DNA of 5,063 bases, taken from NCBI GenBank assembly GCA_030624545.1, contig JAUXJX010000189.1:1-5063 (forward strand), read 5' to 3'. A program made the position numbers and the translations under genes. The stretch's first letter is position 1. Every line of letters starts with the position of its first letter. Shown one piece after another: positions 1-4,401 of the stretch. The notes beneath the pieces are model-generated. The model ran no database searches. It was given only the letters and a program-made list of their open reading frames with translations, and had not been told where the DNA came from. The stretch is from Bacteroidota bacterium (GTDB taxonomy: Bacteria > Zhuqueibacterota > JdFR-76 > DREG01).

Positions 1-667
1 CTTGTCGCATTTTCTCACAGAAGGCTTCGCCGTATTCAAAAGTCTCTACGGTTCGATTGAGATAGCGATACGCATAACGATCGCCGGAAATCAAACCACC
101 AATACGGGGCAAAACGTAACGGAAATAAAGAAGGTATATATTCCTGAACGCCCTATTCTCCGGCAGTGAAAACTCCAAAATAACCAGGCGACCACCGAAC
201 TTCAACACACGATGTAACTCCGAGAGACAGCCATCACAATCTTCGACATTGCGAATGCCAAAGGCCAGCATGGCAGCATCCAGCGAATTTGAGGCAAGAG
301 GCAAATCCATGCCGTCTCCGCCGATCAGCTTAAGTTTCGATTCGAGTCCGCGGGCCTGGACTTTCTCCTGTCCGATCTCAAGCATTTTTTCGGCCGGATC
401 GATCCCCAAAGCAATGCTGACATTTCGATTGTACTTTAAGGAGGCGATCGCGAGATCGGCAGTACCGCAGGCCAGGTCGAGAACGATCTGGTTTGGGTAT
501 TCCTTTAGTTTCAGGACCGCCTTTTTGCGCCAGCGAATGTCTTGTCCGGCAGAAAGAAGATGATTCAGAAGATCATAGCGTGCCGAAATCCGGTTGAATA
601 TCTTGTAAGATTCGATGCGCGAAGGTGCATCAACGGGCGGCTCGGCTGTGAGAATTTCCTCAGGCAT
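1..667 (-). CDS. ubiE: Demethylmenaquinone / 2-polyprenyl-benzoquinol methyltransferase (UbiE/MenG family), C-terminus cut by window edge
   Basis: SAM-dependent C-methyltransferase of the last steps of menaquinone (or ubiquinone) synthesis, cytosolic and acting on a membrane-soluble quinone precursor. The 222 codons seen cover nearly the whole protein; the family is usually about 230-250 residues, so roughly 10-30 C-terminal residues lie outside. Visible signatures in order: the UbiE N-terminal YDLLN...SAGQDIRWRK block (residues 31-49), SAM-binding motif I VLDLACGTADLA (62-73), acidic D90 at the end of the next strand, AFGIRNVED (135-143), and RVLKFGGRLVILEFS (153-167), matching the family's second signature. 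A late YAYRYLNRTVETF segment (198-210) also fits UbiE. The ATG at 667 is chosen; a GTG two codons upstream is possible, and a stop lies just beyond it. No clear Shine-Dalgarno precedes it. It lies 256 bp downstream of the crotonase-family gene, so co-transcription is uncertain. Whether the product is MenG or UbiE in function cannot be told here. Confidence 0.95.
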   Translation of the reverse strand, partial: MPEEILTAEPPVDAPSRIESYKIFNRISARYDLLNHLLSAGQDIRWRKKAVLKLKEYPNQIVLDLACGTADLAIASLKYNRNVSIALGIDPAEKMLEIGQEKVQARGLESKLKLIGGDGMDLPLASNSLDAAMLAFGIRNVEDCDGCLSELHRVLKFGGRLVILEFSLPENRAFRNIYLLYFRYVLPRIGGLISGDRYAYRYLNRTVETFEYGEAFCEKMRQ

Positions 668-853
668 GGTCACAAATCGTTAGGACTGGATTAGTTATCG
701 GGTTCATAAAGTAAGCTCAGGGGTTGTGAAAAGCAAGAGATTTGCTGGTGAGGTGGGAAAGAATACCTTTTTTTCCCATCGACCCTCACTTTTGTCTGAG
801 GAGGCAGTCATCAGGAGCTTACTCATAGCTAGTGCATCAACAGTATCAATGTT

Positions 854-909
854 TATGGAGTGCGTCAACCACGTTTACTCATGCGGCATCACTGATGCCG
901 CACTCCATA
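854..909. repeat. 56-bp palindromic REP-like element
   Basis: An 11-bp perfect inverted repeat (TATGGAGTGCG at 854-864, CGCACTCCATA at 899-909) bounds the element. Inside it a second perfect hairpin has a 9-bp stem (TGCGGCATC at 882-890, GATGCCGCA at 894-902) and a 3-base loop. The two stems share 899-902. The full outer stem and the full inner stem therefore exclude each other, although a shortened 7-bp outer stem (854-860/903-909) can enclose the inner hairpin. No T-tract follows on either strand, so it is not a standard intrinsic terminator. It sits in the 256-bp spacer between the crotonase-family gene and ubiE, just after the former's stop. No second copy is seen in the window. The rest of this spacer (668-853) holds no recognisable gene. 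Confidence 0.6.
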
Positions 910-923
910 TCCCTCATCAAAAC

Positions 924-1691
924 TCATTTCTCCGAAAATCTTTCCAGAAAATTCCGAAAGTCTTCCCCAACCCAGAGATCGGCGAAGGTTTCGGTTTCAA
1001 CAGTCCGGGCGTGGTCAAAATCCCGGCTGTCCAAAGCACGGGCTAATCTGAGAAAAGCCGAAACGGCGGCTGGAGAGCTTTGCCGGATCTTGGCGGCGAA
1101 TTCGAGACAGGTATCCATCAGTTTATCCGGAGGTACAACCCGATCCACCAGACTAATACGTAAGGCTTCCGGAGCATCGATAGATTCGGAAGTAAGCAGC
1201 AGCCTGAGAGCCTGGGATCGTCCCAACTGTCGGAAAAGACGTACGCCGCCGCCCCAGCCGGTGATGATGCCATTTTGAGCTTGCCGGTATGAAAAGGAAG
1301 CATGCTCGGACGCAATGCGAAAATGGCAGGCTGTCAGGATCTCGCACCCGCCTCCCAAAGCCTGGCCGTTGACCGCAGCGATCGAAACCTTGTCGCCATT
1401 CCAGATTCGATCGAAAATTGCCTGCATTCTCATCGACAAATGCAGACCTTCTTCCCGGGTCTTGAGACTGGCAAAATAGTCCAAATCCCCACCCGCACAG
1501 AAGGATTGATTGCCTGTGCCCGTCAGAATCAAAGTTCGAATGCCGGAATCTTCTTCGATTCGATCAAGGATGGACTCCAGTTGACCCATCACAGCTTTGT
1601 CCACGGAATTGTGGACTTCGGGACGGTTCAACCGGACGATGGCGGTTTGATCCCTAACGGTAAATTCTATCACGTCTTTTTGTTCTGTCAT
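924..1691 (-). CDS. Enoyl-CoA hydratase/isomerase (crotonase) family protein with atypical active site
   Basis: A 255-residue crotonase-fold acyl-CoA enzyme of normal family length. Substrate binding is intact: FCAGGDLDYF (residues 64-73) and NGQALGGGCE (108-117) are the two oxyanion-hole segments, with A66/G67 and G114 expected to supply the backbone NH groups. The family's later GIITGWGGGVRL block (141-152) is also clear. Aligned by eye with classical hydratases, the two catalytic glutamates are missing. The first position (rat Glu144 equivalent) is Q137 in FSYRQAQNG, and the second (Glu164 equivalent) is R163 in GRSQALRLLL. It is therefore probably not a simple enoyl-CoA hydratase; a decarboxylase, isomerase or other crotonase-type reaction is possible. 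The GWGG signature recalls ECHDC1-like ethylmalonyl-CoA decarboxylases, but only loosely. The ATG at 1691 lies 38 bp after the AIM24 gene stop, consistent with one transcript, but without a strong ribosome binding site. The family is certain; the reaction is unknown. Confidence 0.93.
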   Translation of the reverse strand: MTEQKDVIEFTVRDQTAIVRLNRPEVHNSVDKAVMGQLESILDRIEEDSGIRTLILTGTGNQSFCAGGDLDYFASLKTREEGLHLSMRMQAIFDRIWNGDKVSIAAVNGQALGGGCEILTACHFRIASEHASFSYRQAQNGIITGWGGGVRLFRQLGRSQALRLLLTSESIDAPEALRISLVDRVVPPDKLMDTCLEFAAKIRQSSPAAVSAFLRLARALDSRDFDHARTVETETFADLWVGEDFRNFLERFSEK

Positions 1692-1729
1692 ATGAAACTT
1701 GACCGGGCTCTGACCGAGGTTTTGCCAAA

Positions 1730-2503
1730 CTAGAAATTCCGATCTCCGCCGAGCAAACCGCCGAGCAGGTCTCCGCCGAGTCCGGCCACACCTTTCTTCT
1801 CACCACGCTGTTGATAACGCGCGGCCGCGTAGATGCGATCGGCCAGGCGCGAGAAGGGCAGGCGTTGCAAGTAGGCCAATCCCGGGCCGGTCCAATTGGC
1901 CAGAAATATTCCTTCTCCGCCGAAGAGTGCATTCTTAAATCCGCCCACGAACTGGATATCATAGTTGACCGAGGGAGCGAAAGCGACCAGGCAGCCCGTG
2001 TCTACGCGGAGGGTCTCGCCCGCGGCCAATTCTCTCTTTAGTATGGTGCCGCCTGCATGGATAAACGCCATGCCGTGACCTTCCAGCCGCTGCAGAATGA
2101 AACCCTCGCCGCCGAAGAGCCCGGCGCCGATTTTTTTCGTGAAGGCCACCTCGATTTCGATTCCTTTGGCAGCGCATAGGAATGCGTCTTTCTGACATAA
2201 GAACTGGCCGCCCAACTTGCCGAGATCCAGAGGGATGATCTTGCCAGGATAAGGCGCTCCGAACGCCACATGCCCTTTTCCGCTTCCGTTGTGCAGGAAT
2301 GTCGTGATGAAAAAACTCTCCCCCGTTATCATTCTCTTGAAGCCTCTAAACATGCCGCCGCCGGTGGAGGTTTGCATTTCGATGCCGCTTTCCATGTACA
2401 TCATGGCGCCCACTTCGGCGCGAACACCTTCGCCGGGATCGAGCTCGACCTCGACAAGCTGCATGTCATCGCCAACGATCTTGTAGTCGATTATGTCTGC
2501 CAT
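1730..2503 (-). CDS. AIM24 / TIGR00266 family protein (DUF124 beta-sandwich)
   Basis: A 257-residue protein of the AIM24 (PF01987) family, known in bacteria as the TIGR00266 family. Members fold as repeated beta-sandwich layers and their biochemical role is not established. Family hallmarks are the N-terminal VEVELDPGEGVRAEVGAMMYM stretch (residues 17-37, shown in part), the central GGEGFILQRLEGHG (131-144), AGGTILKRELAAGETLRVDTG (150-170, in part), and a second GGEGIFLANWTGPG (195-208), with many glycine turns between strands. The C-terminal tail (about 239-254) is a glycine/leucine-rich GLGGDLLGGLLGG stretch. The frame is open upstream to a GTG at 2539, but the ATG at 2503 is chosen: a strong GAGGAGAG ribosome binding site precedes it, and the 12-residue extension would be encoded by repeat DNA. 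It lies 38 bp ahead of the crotonase-family gene and 91 bp after the propeller gene. Confidence 0.93.
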   Translation of the reverse strand: MADIIDYKIVGDDMQLVEVELDPGEGVRAEVGAMMYMESGIEMQTSTGGGMFRGFKRMITGESFFITTFLHNGSGKGHVAFGAPYPGKIIPLDLGKLGGQFLCQKDAFLCAAKGIEIEVAFTKKIGAGLFGGEGFILQRLEGHGMAFIHAGGTILKRELAAGETLRVDTGCLVAFAPSVNYDIQFVGGFKNALFGGEGIFLANWTGPGLAYLQRLPFSRLADRIYAAARYQQRGEKKGVAGLGGDLLGGLLGGDRNF

Positions 2504-2507
2504 TTTT

Positions 2508-2515
2508 CTCTCCTC
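2508..2515 (-). promoter_or_regulatory. Shine-Dalgarno site of the AIM24 gene
   Basis: On the minus strand this reads GAGGAGAG, ending 4 bases before the ATG at 2503; the AGGAG core is 6 bases away. It decides the start codon in favour of 2503 and against the in-frame GTG at 2539. It is the strongest such site in the window, together with the GAGGAGA at 3505-3511 before the propeller gene. Confidence 0.75.
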
Positions 2516-2532
2516 GCAATATTGATTTAATA

Positions 2533-2584
2533 GCCACACGGAGACACAGAGAACGCGGAGGTTTTTCTCTGAGAACTCTGCGGC
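2533..2584. repeat. Degenerate hairpin repeat of the 'CACGGAGACACAGAG' dispersed type
   Basis: An imperfect hairpin in the leader of the AIM24 gene. The inner stem is CGGAG (2556-2560) with CTCTG (2567-2571), including one G-T wobble, around a GTTTTT loop. After a symmetric 4x4 internal loop comes a second stem, CAGAG (2547-2551) with CTCTG (2576-2580). Beyond that the pairing is weak. Related sequence is, from general familiarity, a recurrent dispersed intergenic element in many environmental bacterial genomes; its copy number here cannot be counted from one window. It lies between the propeller stop (2595) and the AIM24 ribosome binding site, so it may be transcribed. It also supplies the false upstream GTG start of that gene. 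Confidence 0.6.
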
Positions 2585-2594
2585 AATAAATGCG

Positions 2595-3497
2595 CTAATT
2601 CATCATATAATCCGCCACCAGCGCTACTCTGCCGCCGCTAGGACTCACGGCAATCCTCGTAATATTCAGCAAGCCGGCATTTGAAAAATCAGCAATTTCG
2701 CGCCAATTCTCATCTTTACCGGGCATGAATTGAAAGAGCTTTGGGCCGTCGGCCATTAGAATTGTCCCGCCCGGTGTCCAGGCGTAATCCTCGCGCTTTG
2801 GAAGTGCTTTAACAACGAGCATAATCTTGCGACTTTTCAGTTCAATTTGCTTGATCAGCCATTCTTCTTCCGACATTTTGTGAACAAAGCTGATCGCATC
2901 CATTTTGGGGATTTTGTGAAGAGAACGGCCAACCCCTCCCAGTATCCTCTCAGCCTTGCCGGTCCGGCTGTCTGCAATCTGCAATGTCGGTGGATCTCCG
3001 AGGACGAATAGCGCCACCGTATTCTCATTTCCCCAGGCATGGTAGCCAACCGGTTTGACATGCTCCAAGACAATTACCGGCTTACCCCCGCCTATAGGAA
3101 ACTTCCATAAACGCTGCATAGTGTCCAATTCCACACGCACGGTGGAGAAGAATTTGCCGTCCGGCATTATGGTCGGAGAATATTCACTCTCGCGGGTTTC
3201 CGTTACACGGGTAATAACTTTCCGATTGAAATCATAACGAAAAATATCTGTCTGACTATCTTCCTGAAGCGACGTGTAGAGCAAACCGGTTCCGTCCGGA
3301 AGAAAATAGGGTTGGTTGTCGTAACCGGGGCGGTTGGTGATATTGGTTGGTGTCGAAACACTCAGCGTGCCTTCGTCCATCGAAATACTCGCAACGTAAA
3401 TATCCGTTCCCGGAGGGGCCGTTTGAGAATAGACGCATAGCGGCAAGAAATTCGCCAAAATCACGATCATTCCCATCATTCTCTTGAGACTATCCAT
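2595..3497 (-). CDS. Secreted TolB/PD40-like beta-propeller protein
   Basis: A 300-residue exported protein predicted to form a beta-propeller. Residues 1-24 look like a signal peptide: K5 and R6, a hydrophobic run from about 10 to 21, and probable cleavage near VYS-QTA. PD40/TolB-type blade motifs follow: NQPYFLPDGTGLLYTS (61-76), EYSPTIMPDGKFFSTV (105-120), then weaker blades near YHAWGNENTVALFV (152-165), AISFVHK (201-207), YAWTPGGTILMAD (238-250) and ITRIAVSPSGGRVALVAD (279-296). That is about six or seven blades, enough for one ring. It lacks the N-terminal domain of true TolB, so TolB function in Tol-Pal is not implied; it is more likely a periplasmic or surface binding module. The ATG at 3497 is chosen because GAGGAGA lies upstream (AGGAG core 8 bases away), although M7, M8 and M10 are alternatives. 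It follows the GNAT gene by 37 bp. The partner is unknown. Confidence 0.85.
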   Translation of the reverse strand: MDSLKRMMGMIVILANFLPLCVYSQTAPPGTDIYVASISMDEGTLSVSTPTNITNRPGYDNQPYFLPDGTGLLYTSLQEDSQTDIFRYDFNRKVITRVTETRESEYSPTIMPDGKFFSTVRVELDTMQRLWKFPIGGGKPVIVLEHVKPVGYHAWGNENTVALFVLGDPPTLQIADSRTGKAERILGGVGRSLHKIPKMDAISFVHKMSEEEWLIKQIELKSRKIMLVVKALPKREDYAWTPGGTILMADGPKLFQFMPGKDENWREIADFSNAGLLNITRIAVSPSGGRVALVADYMMN

Positions 3498-3534
3498 GGT
3501 TGAGTCTCCTCTTCTCCGGCCTCCGGTCTCCGTC

Positions 3535-3816
3535 TTAGTCAGCTACCATATCCTGGTATTCCTCATGCCTTTCTATATATTTCTTCACGTACCAGCACGT
3601 TGGTATGACACGAAAATTATTCTCTTTGGCATATTCCAGCCCATGCTTGACAATTTTCGCCGCAATCCCGCCGCCCCGTAGGCTTTCGGGCACGTAGACG
3701 CTCAGGAAATTGAGTGTGCTTTCATCTTCCTTGCGATAACTCAAGATGGCTTCTTGTCCGTCCACAATCGCAGAGAATCTCCCCTTTTCGATAAGATGAT
3801 TGATTTCGAAATCCAC
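3535..3816 (-). CDS. Small GNAT-like N-acetyltransferase (Acetyltransf_CG / YjdJ type)
   Basis: A 93-residue protein matching the minimal GNAT family PF14542, whose members are about 90-100 residues and bind CoA and acetyl-CoA. The acetyl-CoA loop is RGGGIA (residues 47-52) after the VYVPESL strand (40-46). The following helix is AAKIVKHGLEYAKENN (52-67). IPTCWYVKKYIERHEEY (71-87) holds C74, the conserved cysteine near the acetyl group for which an acetyl-cysteine intermediate has been proposed in the family. The C-terminal RHEEYQDMV closely resembles the family's typical end. The substrate is unknown, probably a small amine. The start is a GTG at 3816; no ATG lies near it, and the protein has full family length from here. 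A GAGGA sits only 4 bases upstream, which is tight. It is followed after 37 bp by the propeller gene, suggesting a shared transcript. Confidence 0.9.
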   Translation of the reverse strand: MDFEINHLIEKGRFSAIVDGQEAILSYRKEDESTLNFLSVYVPESLRGGGIAAKIVKHGLEYAKENNFRVIPTCWYVKKYIERHEEYQDMVAD

Positions 3817-3864
3817 AGGATCCTCAGGAGTTAAGTGAGTGTTTTGGATGATTGGGCATGTCGT

Positions 3865-3893
3865 AATATATACTTAATCTTCGACTTCCGCAA
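3865..3893 (-). promoter_or_regulatory. Possible sigma-70-like promoter for the GNAT-propeller transcript
   Basis: On the minus strand TTGCGG (3888-3893) and TATATT (3865-3870) are separated by 17 bases, and the -10 lies about 49 bases before the GTG at 3816. The surrounding DNA is AT-rich. The match to consensus is partial, and the organism's promoter code is unknown (some phyla do not use this form). This is the only decent candidate in 3817-3979; nothing else, gene or RNA, is recognisable there. Confidence 0.3.
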
Positions 3894-3979
3894 ACGCAGA
3901 AATCTGATGCGGCAAAAGAGAGTGTGGCTCATTGGAGTGTGAGAATTATTAAAATGTCTTGATTTTACGGTGCCTCGAC

Positions 3980-4015
3980 ATGCCGAAAAAGGAAGGTGAG
4001 GAGAAGGAGAAATGA
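3980..4015 (+). pseudogene. Remnant of a gene 3' end (copy A)
   Basis: Twelve plus-strand codons read MPKKEGEEKEK-stop, almost the same as the last codons of the remnant ending at 4263 (MPKKEGGPKEK-stop). Upstream of 3980 the similarity ends abruptly, and the frame soon meets a stop near 3950. This is therefore only the tail of a duplicated and largely lost gene, and not a functional reading frame. Both tails are followed by the same hairpin repeat. Confidence 0.5.
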
Positions 4016-4020
4016 TCTTT

Positions 4021-4084
4021 TAACCACGGATGTCACGGATTAACACGGATTTTTCTCCGTGGCCATCCGCGCAATCCGTGGTTA
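4021..4084. repeat. Long hairpin repeat, 'CACGGAT' dispersed type, copy A
   Basis: A regular three-segment hairpin. The outer stem is 11 bp (4021-4031 with 4074-4084, TAACCACGGAT/ATCCGTGGTTA). Then come a 2x2 internal loop, a 7-bp stem (4034-4040 with 4065-4071, one A-C mismatch), a 3x3 internal loop, a 6-bp stem CACGGA/TCCGTG (4044-4049 with 4056-4061), and a six-base loop. The left arm is three iterations of CACGGAT at 9-10 base spacing. It directly follows the gene tail at 3980-4015. No T-tract follows the hairpin that would make it a standard terminator. Confidence 0.75.
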
Positions 4085-4092
4085 GTTCTTTC

Positions 4093-4263
4093 ATGAGCGA
4101 CTACAAAGAAATCGACGGGGTAATGATGGCTCATGCGATTGAAACAAGCACAGGCGGCTCCCCCATCGCACAAATCGTGATTAATAAAGTTGAAACAAAC
4201 GTGGAGATTGAGGACAGTTTGTTCAAGATGCCGAAAAAGGAAGGTGGACCGAAGGAGAAATGA
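4093..4263 (+). pseudogene. C-terminal fragment of a secreted LolA-like / outer-membrane lipoprotein-sorting family protein
   Basis: Fifty-six plus-strand codons starting at an internal ATG encode a coherent piece: SDYKEIDGVMMAHAIE, then two strand-like segments (IAQIVINKVETNVEI) and EDSLFKMPKKEG. The pattern 'SDY-E-DG...I...VE-N-E-(D/E)DSLFKMP' resembles the C-terminal end of LolA-fold outer membrane lipoprotein-sorting proteins; this is recognition by eye and moderate. The family is usually above 200 residues, so about three quarters is missing. The fragment begins right where hairpin copy A ends. The frame is open back to an ATG at 4030, but those 21 codons are repeat DNA, so a 77-codon gene called there would be a chimera. 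It is the only coding-like sequence on the plus strand, amid minus-strand genes. It is most likely not expressed as a working protein. Confidence 0.5.
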
Positions 4264-4268
4264 TCTTC

Positions 4269-4333
4269 TAACCACGGATGTCACGGATTAGCACAGATTT
4301 TTTTTCTGTGGCCATCCGTGCAATCCGTGGTTA
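4269..4333. repeat. Long hairpin repeat, 'CACGGAT' dispersed type, copy B
   Basis: It has the same architecture as copy A. The 11-bp stem is 4269-4279/4323-4333, followed by a 2x2 loop, a 7-bp stem now perfect (4282-4288/4314-4320), a 3x3 loop, a 6-bp stem CACAGA/TCTGTG (4292-4297/4305-4310), and a loop of seven T. Relative to copy A, the third stem has a G-C pair replaced by A-T, and the A-C mismatch of the second stem is an A-T pair. The structure is kept or improved despite base changes. It lies 65 bp downstream of the M49 peptidase stop, with the hexamer tract in between. Confidence 0.75.
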
Positions 4334-4353
4334 GTTCTTTTTATAGTCAGATT

Positions 4354-4401
4354 CCTTAGCCTTAGCCTCAGCCTTCGCCAAAGCCTCAGCCTTATCCTCA
4401 A
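4354..4401. repeat. Degenerate hexamer tandem tract (CCTTAG/CCTCAG), eight units
   Basis: Eight consecutive 6-bp units on the plus strand read CCTTAG, CCTTAG, CCTCAG, CCTTCG, CCAAAG, CCTCAG, CCTTAT and CCTCAA. The tract begins at the very end of the peptidase gene, whose TGA is at 4398-4400. On the minus strand, one base out of the peptidase frame, the tract reads as alternating charged/alanine codons (EDKAEALAKAEAKAK) and stays open to a TAA at 4331-4333. That could be an accident of the repeat or a relic of a C-terminal tail. Such tracts can change length by slippage. Confidence 0.6.

Larger units (their letters stand above)
3980..4340 (+). repeat. Direct duplication: gene tail plus hairpin repeat, two copies about 248 bp apart
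   Basis: Copy A is 3980-4091 and copy B is 4228-4340. Each consists of the last 12 codons of the same gene, a short linker, a long hairpin and the ending TTAGTTCTTT. By eye they differ at about 10 positions and by one extra T, giving roughly 90% identity. The offset is 248 bp up to the hairpin loop and 249 after it. The unit B material between them (4092-4227) is more of the same gene's 3' part and is absent upstream of copy A. This suggests an old tandem duplication followed by deletion, or recombination between two gene copies that each carried the repeat. Confidence 0.75.

Noticed and set aside
249..563. Plus-strand open frame of about 100 codons
   Set aside because: It is antisense to ubiE, whose reading frame carries clear methyltransferase motifs; the plus-strand translation is serine/arginine-rich and resembles nothing.
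668..735. Promoter for ubiE (TTGCTT, 17-base gap, TACTTT on the minus strand)
   Set aside because: Only about half of the positions match each consensus hexamer; this is not distinguishable from chance in AT-rich spacer DNA.
751..774. Intrinsic terminator on the plus strand (AGGT...ACCT followed by seven T)
   Set aside because: The stem is only 4 bp and no plus-strand gene ends there; a longer TGGGAAA/TTTCCCA pairing has no T-tract after it on the minus strand.
726..1278. Two overlapping plus-strand open frames across the spacer and the crotonase-family gene end
   Set aside because: Both run through the palindromic element and into the antisense strand of the crotonase gene, have no ribosome binding site and no recognisable motifs.
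924..1691. Identification as MenB (naphthoate synthase) because ubiE/menG is nearby
   Set aside because: MenB is a crotonase relative, but its characteristic active-site segments are absent; the sequence carries ordinary CAGGDL and ALGGGCE segments and the GWGGG block, so the menaquinone link is not supported.
1302..1733. Plus-strand open frame of 143 codons
   Set aside because: Fully antisense to the well-supported crotonase-family gene.
2504..2539. Upstream GTG start extending the AIM24 protein by 12 residues
   Set aside because: The extension is encoded partly by repeat DNA and by the ribosome binding site itself; the ATG at 2503 has an ideal Shine-Dalgarno and fits the family's start.
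4033..4284. Minus-strand open frame of 83 codons
   Set aside because: It is antisense to the gene remnant and made largely of hairpin repeat sequence at both ends.
4021..4333. CRISPR-like array from repeated CACGGAT units
   Set aside because: The units are only 7 bp, spaced 9-10 bp apart, arranged as two arms of a palindrome, and there are no regular unique spacers.
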